Assembly: GCA_910584075.1 (NCBI GenBank)
Contig: CAJTZI010000016.1
Location: 1 to 39,556 of the forward strand
Length of the DNA stretch: 39,556 nt
Origin: an uncultured Oscillibacter sp.
GTDB taxonomy: Bacteria; Bacillota; Clostridia; Oscillospirales; Oscillospiraceae
Direction: 5' to 3'
The first letter of the stretch is position 1. The number at the start of each line of letters is the position of its first letter. Position numbers and translations under genes: made by a program. The notes under the pieces are model-generated. The model ran no database searches. It was not told where the DNA came from and was given only the letters and a program-made list of their open reading frames with translations. Positions 29,747-37,015 of this stretch are shown here, in pieces.

Positions 29747-30931
29747 ATGAAGTTGTTCCAAAAACGCCCCGTGGCCGTGGCCGTCATGGTGCTGGCCATG
29801 ATGGCCGGCGTCCTGCTGGGAAACGCCCGCCGGCCAGACGGCGAGGCCTCTACCTCCGTCATGGGGAGCTACCGCTATGTCATGGACAGCGAGAGCGTCA
29901 TCTCCGAAAAGACCATGGCCTACATTGACAACATGAATATGTCCCTGTTCGCCCAGACCGGGGCCCAGATCGCCGTGATTGTGGTGGACACCACCGGGGA
30001 TACGGAGATCGGCGACTACACAGAGCGGGAATTTGACCGGCTGGGCGTGGGGGCGAAGGAGACCAACAACGGCGTGCTGCTGGTGCTGGCCCTGCGCAAT
30101 GTGTATAACGGCGCGGCGGACGGGGATTACTACGCCGCCTGGGGCAGCGGCTTCCGCGCCCGGGAGCAGGACACCCTGTACAGCATCATCATGGACCGCA
30201 TGGATGACCCCTTTACCAAGAGGGACTACGACAAGGCGGTGCGAAAAACCTTCGACGCCCTGGTGGACTATCTGGAGGACCTGTACGGCGTGACGGTGAA
30301 GGAGAACTACATTCCCGCCGTCCGGCAGGAGTACACCGCCCTGGCCGGGAATTATGAGACCCGGACCACCGGCTATGTGGCACCCTCCCCCATGGCGCTG
30401 GTTAGTCAGATTGTGGTCTTGCTGATTGTGCTCTTTGCGCTCTGGATGGTCCTGGACGCCATGCGCTACCGGCGCTACCGCCGGCGGTACATGATGCCCG
30501 GCATGGGAATTCCCACCGTTCCCTATTACCCGGTGTTCTGGGGCAGGCCCCGGCGGCGCAGGCCGCCTCCGCCTCCCAGACCGCCCCGCAGGCCCCCTCC
30601 CCCGCCTCCGCCCAGGAGCGGCGGCGGAAGACCTCCCCAGCCGCCCAGAAGCGGCGGAGGCCGCGGCGGCTTCGGCGGCGGCTCCTTCGGGGGCGGGGGA
30701 GGCCGAGGCGGCTTCGGCGGCGGCTCCTTCGGGGGCGGCGGAGGCCGCAGCGGCTTTGGCGGCGGCTCCTTCGGAGGCGGGGGAGGCCGCGGCGGCTTTG
30801 GCGGCGGTTCCTTCGGGGGCGGCGGAGGCCGCGGCGGCTTCGGCGGCGGCTCCTTCGGGGGCGGCGGAGGCCGTGGCGGCTTTGGCGGCGGCTCCTTTGG
30901 AGGCGGGGGAGGCCGCGGCGGCCGCCGGTAA
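29747..30931 (+). CDS. TPM-domain membrane protein with proline-rich and RGG/GFGGGSF repeat tail
   Basis: The 394-residue protein has an N-terminal membrane segment or uncleaved signal (about residues 9-26), a TPM domain (about 40-185, with AQIAVIVVDTTGDTEIGDYT and NGVLLVLALRN), a second membrane segment (about 217-240), and a basic stretch (RYRRYRRRY) that places the tail inside the cell. A proline-rich part (about 263-300) and six 14-residue repeats (306-389, unit RGGFGGGSFGGGGG) follow, ending RGGRR. TPM domains occur in YgcG-type and photosystem II repair proteins, and many have a short glycine-rich tail; this one is unusually long and regular, and carries arginines. The ATG at 29747 follows GGAGGAG. 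It is coupled to the XRE gene. Function unknown. Confidence 0.88.
   Translation: MKLFQKRPVAVAVMVLAMMAGVLLGNARRPDGEASTSVMGSYRYVMDSESVISEKTMAYIDNMNMSLFAQTGAQIAVIVVDTTGDTEIGDYTEREFDRLGVGAKETNNGVLLVLALRNVYNGAADGDYYAAWGSGFRAREQDTLYSIIMDRMDDPFTKRDYDKAVRKTFDALVDYLEDLYGVTVKENYIPAVRQEYTALAGNYETRTTGYVAPSPMALVSQIVVLLIVLFALWMVLDAMRYRRYRRRYMMPGMGIPTVPYYPVFWGRPRRRRPPPPPRPPRRPPPPPPPRSGGGRPPQPPRSGGGRGGFGGGSFGGGGGRGGFGGGSFGGGGGRSGFGGGSFGGGGGRGGFGGGSFGGGGGRGGFGGGSFGGGGGRGGFGGGSFGGGGGRGGRR
30662..30913 (+). repeat. Tandem array of six 42-bp units inside the TPM-domain gene
   Basis: Units start at 30662, 30704, 30746, 30788, 30830 and 30872. Each codes for 14 residues (arginine, then glycine-, phenylalanine- and serine-rich); the third has RSG for RGG. 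The units differ mainly at synonymous sites (for example CGC/CGA/CGT, TTC/TTT), so the protein repeat is kept while the DNA drifts. Confidence 0.93.
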
Positions 30932-30978
30932 AACACCGGCGGGAAGTTCTCCCTTTGAAATCCGAAACAGTTTCTCAG

Positions 30979-31008
30979 ATCCGCGGTCCGTTCGGGCCGC
31001 GGATTTTC
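30979..31008 (+). terminator. Terminator of the XRE-TPM operon
   Basis: An 8-bp stem ATCCGCGG/CCGCGGAT (30979-30986 with 30997-31004), with more inner pairs, is followed by TTTTCTC. It is about 48 bases past the stop. Confidence 0.7.
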
Positions 31009-31079
31009 TCACGGCGCTCTTCGCACGATTTGCATACTTTCTGGCACATTTTAGGGTATTAGAATTCACCGGGTGCTAT

Positions 31080-31085
31080 TATAAT
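31080..31085 (+). promoter_or_regulatory. Probable -10 box upstream of dapF
   Basis: A perfect TATAAT in the A/T stretch TATTATAATAAAA. I see no good -35 box at the right distance, so the promoter may need an activator. Transcription from here would give a leader of about 155 bases. Confidence 0.45.
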
Positions 31086-31130
31086 AAAACATGTGGAAAG
31101 CAGTGGATTCCCAGGGCAAATCAAGTTATC

Positions 31131-31211
31131 ATGAAAACACCGGACCCGCGCTGAGACTGCCGCGGAGAAAGGGGAAAGCCTCCGCACCCCCGGGATTGGC
31201 GAGGTTTTCAT
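31131..31211 (+). ncRNA. Candidate structured leader RNA of dapF
   Basis: ATGAAAAC (31131-31138) pairs perfectly with GTTTTCAT (31204-31211) over 65 bases. Inside are CCCG/CGGG (31145-31148 with 31191-31194) and GCGGAG/CTCCGC (31162-31167 with 31180-31185). The loop GGGG (31171-31174) can pair with CCCC at 31187-31190, giving a pseudoknot. I do not recognise it as a known riboswitch class. Confidence 0.45.
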
Positions 31212-31247
31212 TTTAATTTGAGCGCCCACCGGCGCGCGGAGGCATTT

Positions 31248-32087
31248 ATGAAATTCTGGAAAATGAACGGCGCGGGCAACGACTTTCTCATTCTGAACAA
31301 CCTGGAGGAGCGCCAGCGGGCGGAGGACTTCCCCCGGCTGGCCAGGACGCTGTGCGAGCGGCATCTCTCCATCGGGGCCGACGGCTTCATGGTGGTGGAG
31401 GCCCCCGTCCAGGGCGGAGATTACAGGATGCTGTTCTTCAACTCCGACGGCACCGTGGGGGAGATGTGCGGCAACGGCGCCCGCTGCATCTGCCGTTACG
31501 GCTATGAGGCGGGTCTCGCCGGAGAGGTCCAGCGGGTGGAGACCACCGCCGGAATGGTGACGGGGGAGCGGATTGACCGCCGCCGCTACCGGGTCCGCCT
31601 CAACGACCCCACCACCATCCGCCTGGACTGCCCCGTGGAGGTGGACGGCGTCACCTATCCCTGTGCCTATGTGGAGCTGGGCTGCCCCGGTCTGCCCCAC
31701 GCGGCGGTGCCCTTTCCGGGCCTGCGGGAGGCGGATGAGGACAAGCTGCGGGAGCTGGGCCGCAGGCTCCGCTGGCACCCCGCCTTCCCCAAGGGGGCCA
31801 ATGTGAATTTCTATGAGCTCACTGGGGAGGACCAGGTCTATGAGCACACCTTCGAGCGGGGCGTGGAGGACTTCACCTATGCCTGCGGCACCGGCACCGG
31901 GTCCGTTGTCACGGTGCTGACCCTCCAGGGAAAGGTCTCCGGGCACAATGTCCGGGCCCGGATGCCCGGCGGCGAGCTGGTCATCGACGTAGAGCGGGAC
32001 CGGGACCGCGTCACGGACCTCTATCTCACCGGCCCCACCAACATCGTCTGCAAGGGCGAGATCACCGACGAGGAGCTGCCCCTGTAA
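31248..32087 (+). CDS. dapF: Diaminopimelate epimerase DapF
   Basis: The 279-residue enzyme converts LL- to meso-diaminopimelate in lysine and peptidoglycan synthesis. The two catalytic cysteines are in EMCGNGARC (about residue 73) and ACGTGTGS (about residue 215). The N-terminal MKFWKMNGAGNDF and the GANVNFYEL motif are diagnostic. The length is normal. The ATG at 31248 follows GCGGAGGC. It has a long leader with possible RNA structure (31131-31211) and no other lysine genes around it. The symporter gene 141 bases downstream may share its transcript. Confidence 0.97.
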   Translation: MKFWKMNGAGNDFLILNNLEERQRAEDFPRLARTLCERHLSIGADGFMVVEAPVQGGDYRMLFFNSDGTVGEMCGNGARCICRYGYEAGLAGEVQRVETTAGMVTGERIDRRRYRVRLNDPTTIRLDCPVEVDGVTYPCAYVELGCPGLPHAAVPFPGLREADEDKLRELGRRLRWHPAFPKGANVNFYELTGEDQVYEHTFERGVEDFTYACGTGTGSVVTVLTLQGKVSGHNVRARMPGGELVIDVERDRDRVTDLYLTGPTNIVCKGEITDEELPL

Positions 32088-32228
32088 CCCAGGCCGCGTC
32101 CTGCGGGGCAGTGCGCTCCATCAGTGGTCCTCTCCCGGCCGGGGGCGTGCCCCTGCGCGGGCCGTCCCCCTCCTTCAGCCGTCCCTGTCCCCGTACACCC
32201 TCAATATCAAACATCAGGAGGAACCACT

Positions 32229-33482
32229 ATGGAGAAGAAAACCATCGCGAAAAACTACCTGTTCCTGGCCGTCATGCTGGGGGCCATGGTCCTGGGGGCC
32301 ATGGCGGGCTGGATCTGGCCCGCCACGGAGACCAGCGCCGGCGCCACCGTCCTCAAGCCCCTGGGCACTGTGTTCATCAACATGATGTTCTGTATCGTAG
32401 TCCCCATGGTGTTTGCCTCCATCTCCAGCGCCGTGGCCAGTATGGAGAGCCGGAGGCGGGCGGGGCGGATTATGGGCGTCACCGTGGGGACCTTCGTGGT
32501 CACCGGCGCCATTGCCGCCGTCATCATGTATCTGCTGATGATGGTCTATCCTCCGGTGCTCGCCGCCTGGACGGATCTGCCTGCCGAAGAGCTGGGGGAG
32601 TACGCCTCCCTGGCGGATATGATCGTCAATTTCTTCACCGCCAGCGACTTTGTGGGCCTGCTGAGCCGCCGGGCTATGCTGCCTTTGATTGTGTTCTCCC
32701 TCCTCTTCGGCTTCTCCGTGAACCTCAGCGGCGGGAAGGACTCCCTGGTGGCCCGGTTCCTGGAGGATCTGACGGCGGTCATGCTGAAATTCGTCAAGAT
32801 CATCACATACTACGCCCCTGTCGCCTTCTTTGGCTTCTTCGCTGATCTGGTGGCCACATACGGCTCCCAGATTACGGAGAGCTACGCCCGGGCCATGGCG
32901 GTGTACTACCCCCTGTGTTTTATCTACATCTTCACGGCCTGGCCCCTCTTCGCCTGGTTCGGCGGCGGCAGGGGAGGCGTGAAGACCATGTTCCGCCACA
33001 TCACCAAGCCCGCGGTGGTGTCGCTGGGCACCTGCTCGTCTGTGGCCACCATCCCCACCAACATGGAGGAGGCGGCGGACACAGGCATCAGCAAGGACGT
33101 GGCCGACATGGTGCTCCCCCTGGGCGCCACCATGCACATGGACGGCTCCTGCTTCAGCTGCGTTTTGAAAATCGCCTTCGTGCTGGGGGTGTTCGGCCAG
33201 CGGCTGACCCCGGGGATGCTGGTGCCGGTGATTCTGGTGGCGGTGCTCAGTTCCGTGGGCATGAGCGGCGTACCCGGCGGCGGCTACATCGGCGAGTACA
33301 TCATCTGCTCCATTTTCTTCCCCACGCAGATGGAAGTGGCCTTCCCCATCCTGGTGGTCATCGGCAACCTGGTGGACCCCCCCGCCACCATGATCAACGC
33401 CGCCGGGGACTATGTGGTGTGCTACATCGTCTCCCGCTTCGTGGACGGAAAGAACTGGCTGCAAAGGGCGTTGAACAAGTGA
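32229..33482 (+). CDS. Dicarboxylate/amino acid:cation symporter (DAACS family)
   Basis: The 417-residue carrier has about eight helices plus re-entrant hairpins. The DAACS signatures are clear: the serine-rich hairpin tip SLGTCSSVATIPTNMEEA, the MHMDGS motif in the middle of helix 7 (the glutamate-transporter NMDGT equivalent), and NLVDPPATMINAAGD in helix 8. It couples uptake of a dicarboxylate or amino acid (glutamate, aspartate, serine or succinate) to sodium or protons. The ATG at 32229 follows AGGAGGAACC. Exact substrate cannot be told by eye. It lies downstream of dapF, with a strong hairpin after its stop. Confidence 0.93.
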   Translation: MEKKTIAKNYLFLAVMLGAMVLGAMAGWIWPATETSAGATVLKPLGTVFINMMFCIVVPMVFASISSAVASMESRRRAGRIMGVTVGTFVVTGAIAAVIMYLLMMVYPPVLAAWTDLPAEELGEYASLADMIVNFFTASDFVGLLSRRAMLPLIVFSLLFGFSVNLSGGKDSLVARFLEDLTAVMLKFVKIITYYAPVAFFGFFADLVATYGSQITESYARAMAVYYPLCFIYIFTAWPLFAWFGGGRGGVKTMFRHITKPAVVSLGTCSSVATIPTNMEEAADTGISKDVADMVLPLGATMHMDGSCFSCVLKIAFVLGVFGQRLTPGMLVPVILVAVLSSVGMSGVPGGGYIGEYIICSIFFPTQMEVAFPILVVIGNLVDPPATMINAAGDYVVCYIVSRFVDGKNWLQRALNK

Positions 33483-33506
33483 CCCTCTCGTATGCCCCTG
33501 TGCCAG

Positions 33507-33532
33507 GGCCCCGGAACAGCCGTTCCGGGGCC
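33507..33532 (+). terminator. Terminator-like hairpin after the symporter gene
   Basis: A perfect 11-bp GC-rich stem (33507-33517 with 33522-33532) and a 4-base loop, 25 bases past the stop. No T run follows, so it may stabilise the mRNA end or need a factor to terminate. Confidence 0.5.
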
Positions 33533-33626
33533 TCTCAGATTGTCAAAAAACGCCGGAGATGCGTTCAACGGCAAGAAGGGGTGTGGACGGGGAACCCAAG
33601 AAGGGCCTCCTGTGCCATTACAAGCA

Positions 33627-33700
33627 GGGATTTTCAGAACTTTTTGAGGGGGTGAAAATCCCCAGCAGCTGGCCGAAAAAGTGTTTCGGTCAGCTGCTGG
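33627..33700 (+). repeat. Double hairpin upstream of the nudF-wal operon (hairpin repeat, copy B)
   Basis: The first hairpin pairs GGGATTTTCA (33627-33636) with TGAAAATCCC (33653-33662). The second pairs CCAGCAGCTGGCCGAAA (33662-33678) with 33684-33700, with one G-T pair. The second resembles the hairpin at 23871-23907. No T run follows either. Confidence 0.7.
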
Positions 33701-33758
33701 ACTTCCGGCACGGCCGCGGACGGTCACCGGGAAAAATTTCCGGCGGCACAAGGAAATC

Positions 33759-33787
33759 TTTGCTTTTTTCCCGGAATGTGCTATACT
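33759..33787 (+). promoter_or_regulatory. Promoter of the nudF-walRK operon
   Basis: TTTGCT (33759-33764) with a 17-base spacer, or TTGCTT with 16, before TATACT (33782-33787), 49 bases ahead of the Nudix start codon. Confidence 0.7.
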
Positions 33788-33835
33788 GCCAGAGGATAGA
33801 GTCCTTTTCAAAAATAAAACGCGAGGTGTAATGCC

Positions 33836-34384
33836 ATGGGGCAGCCGATGGATTTGACTGAAAAGCGATTGCGCAGGGAAGATAAATATAAGGGCATCCT
33901 GATGGATGTCCATGTGGACACGGTGGAACTGCCCAACGGGGAGACCTCCCTCCGGGAGGTGGCGGACCACACCGACGGCGTGGCGGTCCTGCCCCTGGAC
34001 GAGCGGAACAACGTGCTGGCGGTGACCCAGTACCGGTACGTCTTCGGCAGGACCACGCTGGAGATTCCGGCGGGCAAGCTGGACCCGGGTGAGGAGCCGG
34101 CGGCCGGCGCTCTGCGGGAGCTGGCGGAGGAGACCGGCGCGGTGCCGGAGGTGTTTGTGCCCCTGGGCCGTCTGCTGCCCTCCCCTGGCTGTTTCGGGGA
34201 GACGCTGCACCTCTTTCTGGCCCGGGGCCTGCGGATGGAGGCCCAGCATCTGGACCCGGACGAGTTTTTGAACGTGGAGCGGGTGCCCTTTGACGAGATG
34301 GTGCACCGCTGTGTCAACAGCGAGATTGAGGACGCCAAGACTGTGGCCGCCGTGCTGCGGGCCAAGGTGCTATTGAACCTGTAA
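33836..34384 (+). CDS. nudF: Nudix hydrolase, probable ADP-ribose pyrophosphatase (NudF type)
   Basis: The 182-residue enzyme has a full Nudix box, G-x5-E-x7-R-E-x2-E-E-x-G, in GKLDPGEEPAAGALRELAEETGA (about residues 80-102). The layout, with the box preceded by VTQYRYVFGRTTLEIPAG and followed by PSPGCFGETLHLFLA, is that of ADP-ribose pyrophosphatases, which split ADP-ribose into AMP and ribose 5-phosphate. The ATG at 33836 follows CGAGGTGTAATGCC. It is the first gene of the operon with walR, which starts 20 bases later; this pairing may simply be shared transcription. Substrate preference is inferred. Confidence 0.9.
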   Translation: MGQPMDLTEKRLRREDKYKGILMDVHVDTVELPNGETSLREVADHTDGVAVLPLDERNNVLAVTQYRYVFGRTTLEIPAGKLDPGEEPAAGALRELAEETGAVPEVFVPLGRLLPSPGCFGETLHLFLARGLRMEAQHLDPDEFLNVERVPFDEMVHRCVNSEIEDAKTVAAVLRAKVLLNL

Positions 34385-34404
34385 CACAAACCCGGAGGTT
34401 TTTA

Positions 34405-35121
34405 ATGGACAGACAGAAGACCGTCCTCATCGTGGAGGACGAGAAGAACATCGTGGACATTCTCCGCTTCAATCTCCAGCGGGAGGGCTACCAGACCCTG
34501 GAGGCCTACGACGGAGAGGACGGGCTGAACAAAGCCCGCTCCGAGAAGCCGGACCTGATTCTATTGGACGTGATGCTGCCCAGGATGAACGGCTTTGAGG
34601 TCTGCCGCGCACTGCGGCAGGCGGGGGACAATGTGCCCGTCATCATCCTCACCGCCCGGGAGGAGGAGACGGACAAGGTTCTGGGGCTGGAGATCGGCGC
34701 GGACGACTATATCACAAAGCCCTTCTCCATGCGGGAGCTCATCGCCCGGGTGGGGGCCAATATCCGCCGCACCTCCATGGCGGCGCCTGCCGCGGCCACG
34801 GCCGCCGCCGGCGCCATGGCGGTGTCCGGCAACCTCTCCATCAACACGGAGAGCCGCCAGGTCTTCCGGGAGGGGCAGGCCATCGACCTGACCCAGCGGG
34901 AGTACGAGCTTTTGACCTTTCTGGCCAGCCACCCCAACAAGGTCTACTCCCGGGTGGACCTGATGGAGCAGGTGTGGAACTACGGCTACGTGGGCGACGA
35001 TGTGCGCACCGTAGACGTGACGGTGCGCCGCCTGCGGGAAAAGATCGAGGTGAATCCCGCCAGTCCCGCCTATATTCTCACCCGCCGGGGCGTGGGGTAC
35101 TACTTCTCCGTACAGGAGTGA
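34405..35121 (+). CDS. walR: WalR-like OmpR-family response regulator
   Basis: The 238-residue regulator has a receiver domain (acidic pair in VEDEKN, phospho-acceptor aspartate in LILLDVMLPRMNGFEV at about residue 55, lysine in ITKPFSMREL) and an OmpR winged helix (about 140-236) with VDLMEQVWNYGYVGDDVRTVDV and the wing TRRGVGYYF. An alanine-rich linker of about 20 residues joins the two. VLIVEDEKNIVDILRFNLQREGY and the downstream kinase and YycH/YycI-like genes identify it as WalR (YycF), the usually essential regulator of wall hydrolases. It follows AACCCGGAGGTTTTTA. No visible regulation of its own beyond the shared promoter. Confidence 0.92.
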   Translation: MDRQKTVLIVEDEKNIVDILRFNLQREGYQTLEAYDGEDGLNKARSEKPDLILLDVMLPRMNGFEVCRALRQAGDNVPVIILTAREEETDKVLGLEIGADDYITKPFSMRELIARVGANIRRTSMAAPAAATAAAGAMAVSGNLSINTESRQVFREGQAIDLTQREYELLTFLASHPNKVYSRVDLMEQVWNYGYVGDDVRTVDVTVRRLREKIEVNPASPAYILTRRGVGYYFSVQE

Positions 35122-35151
35122 CCCGGAAAAGACTGCGAAAGGAGGCCCGCC

Positions 35152-36963
35152 ATGTTCCGAAGCCTTCACATGAAGCTCACGCTGATCCTGCTGCTGCTGA
35201 TCACATCCCTGATGGCGGTGGTGGGCGCCTTTCTCACGGTCAGCGTCTCCAGCTTTTACATCAACGCCTTCTACCAGCAGATGAGCGACGTCTTCGGCGG
35301 GGAGAACAACAGCTTTGTCTTTGACCTGCGGGGCGCCGCAGCGGACCCGGAGGACCCCGCCGGCCGCGTGGCGGAGATTCTGGAGGCCAAGGCCGGCTCT
35401 TTGGGCGTGGACTACCGGACGCGGAACTACTTTGTGCTGGACGGCGAGACCGGCGCCTATATCTCAAGCTCTGCCGACGAGGCCGCCCTGCCCCGGCAGC
35501 AGAGCGCCAACCTTCTCTCTGCCCGGAACGCCGTGCTCCGGCGGGACGAGACATCGGTGGGGGACGAGAGCGACATCACCGCGGACTTCATGGACGTAGC
35601 GGTGCCGATCATGGGCGGGGAGAACGCCTTCATCGTCTATATTTTGGACAATAAGGACACGGTCTCCGGCCTGAACTCCCAGCTGTTCCTAATCATCATG
35701 CAGGCTCTGGTCATCGGCCTTCTGATCTCCGTGCTTCTGAGCTTTCTGCTGTCCAAGACCATGGTGGGGCCCATTGAAAAGCTGACCGCCGGCGCGGAGC
35801 GGGTGGCCACCGGGGACTTCGGCAGCGAGCTGCTGGTGGAGTCCGCCGATGAGATCGGCATCCTCACCGGCACCTTCAACGAGATGGCGGACATCCTGCA
35901 GTCCACCCTGGCCGCCGTGGAGAACGAGCGCAACAAGCTGGACACGCTGTTTCTCCACATGACCGACGGCGTGGCGGCCTTTGACCACAGGGGCCGCCTG
36001 ATCCACTGCAATCCTGCGGCCACCGCCATGCTCCGGCGGCCTGTGGACGGGGACTGCTCCTACGACAGCCTCTTCGGCTCCGTCCATCCCTTCCGGGAGG
36101 TGCTGGCCCTCCGGCGCCCCGACCACGCCGAGGGTGAGCTGGTGGTGGGGGGCAGTACGCTGGAGCTGTATCTGGCCCCCTTCTCCGGCCAGGACAGCGG
36201 CGGTGTGCTGGTGGTTCTCCACGACGTGACGGAGCAGCACCGCAACGAGGAGCGGCGCAAGGAGTTTGTCGCCAACGTCTCCCACGAGCTGCGCACCCCC
36301 CTGACCAACGTCCGCAGCTACGCCGAGACCCTGCGGGAGGCGGGCGGAGACATCCCCCGGGACACCGCCGACAGCTTTTTGGACATCATCATCAATGAGA
36401 CGGACCGCATGACTCACATCGTTCAGGACCTGCTGACCCTCAGCCGCCTGGACGCCGGGGACGCGGAACTGGTGCTCTCCCGCTTCCCCTTTGAGGAGGC
36501 CATTGAGAGCGTGGTCCGGGCCAACGCCCTCAACGCCAGACAGCGGGGCCACGAGCTGGCCTATGCCCCGCCGGAGAGCCTGCCCCTGATCGTGGGGGAC
36601 CGCAGCCGGCTGGAACAGGTGATGATGAATATCATCGGCAACGCCGTGAAGTACACGCCGGATGGCGGGCATATCCGCGTCACCGCCGGAGCCGCCGACG
36701 GGGTTGTCTGGATGGAGGTCTCGGACGACGGCATCGGCATCCCGGAGAAGGACCGAACTCATATTTTTGACCGCTTCTACCGGGTGGACAAGGCCCGTTC
36801 CCGGGAGTCCGGCGGCACCGGCCTGGGGCTCTCCATCGCCCTGGAGATCGTCCAGCGCCACCAGGGCGTTCTGGCCCTGGCCCCCCACCAGGGCCCCGGC
36901 ACCACCGTGCGTCTGGAGCTGCCCGTGGGAGGACCGGACTCCAAGATTCTGTCCGGAGAGTAA
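35152..36963 (+). CDS. walK: WalK-like sensor histidine kinase
   Basis: The 603-residue kinase has two membrane segments (about residues 9-31 and 180-203) around an outer sensor domain of about 150 residues, a HAMP linker (about 204-256, KLTAGAERVATGDF), a PAS domain (about 262-360), HisKA with phospho-histidine in FVANVSHELRTPLTNVRSYAE (about 385), and a catalytic domain with N box MMNIIGNAVKYTPDGG, G boxes DDGIGIPEKD and GGTGLGLSIA. The architecture is that of WalK (YycG), which senses wall state at the division site and phosphorylates WalR. It begins 30 bases after walR, with GAAAGGAGGCCC before the ATG at 35152. Confidence 0.94.
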   Translation: MFRSLHMKLTLILLLLITSLMAVVGAFLTVSVSSFYINAFYQQMSDVFGGENNSFVFDLRGAAADPEDPAGRVAEILEAKAGSLGVDYRTRNYFVLDGETGAYISSSADEAALPRQQSANLLSARNAVLRRDETSVGDESDITADFMDVAVPIMGGENAFIVYILDNKDTVSGLNSQLFLIIMQALVIGLLISVLLSFLLSKTMVGPIEKLTAGAERVATGDFGSELLVESADEIGILTGTFNEMADILQSTLAAVENERNKLDTLFLHMTDGVAAFDHRGRLIHCNPAATAMLRRPVDGDCSYDSLFGSVHPFREVLALRRPDHAEGELVVGGSTLELYLAPFSGQDSGGVLVVLHDVTEQHRNEERRKEFVANVSHELRTPLTNVRSYAETLREAGGDIPRDTADSFLDIIINETDRMTHIVQDLLTLSRLDAGDAELVLSRFPFEEAIESVVRANALNARQRGHELAYAPPESLPLIVGDRSRLEQVMMNIIGNAVKYTPDGGHIRVTAGAADGVVWMEVSDDGIGIPEKDRTHIFDRFYRVDKARSRESGGTGLGLSIALEIVQRHQGVLALAPHQGPGTTVRLELPVGGPDSKILSGE

Positions 36964-37015
36964 GCGGGCATCTTGAGATCAATCAGACAAGGCCTGAGGA
37001 AAGGGGAGAGGGGAC

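Noticed and set aside
30662..30913. CRISPR-like array
   Set aside because: The 42-bp units are contiguous with no spacers and lie in frame in a coding gene.
30526..30936. Minus-strand proline/lysine repeat protein opposite the TPM tail
   Set aside because: It is the mirror of the glycine-rich repeat array; no ribosome site or promoter on that strand.
31131..31211. dapF leader as a TPP, lysine or cyclic-di-GMP riboswitch
   Set aside because: Short matches such as CTGAGA (TPP) and GGGCAAA (cyclic-di-GMP) occur, but the other conserved parts of those classes are missing and the stems do not fit.
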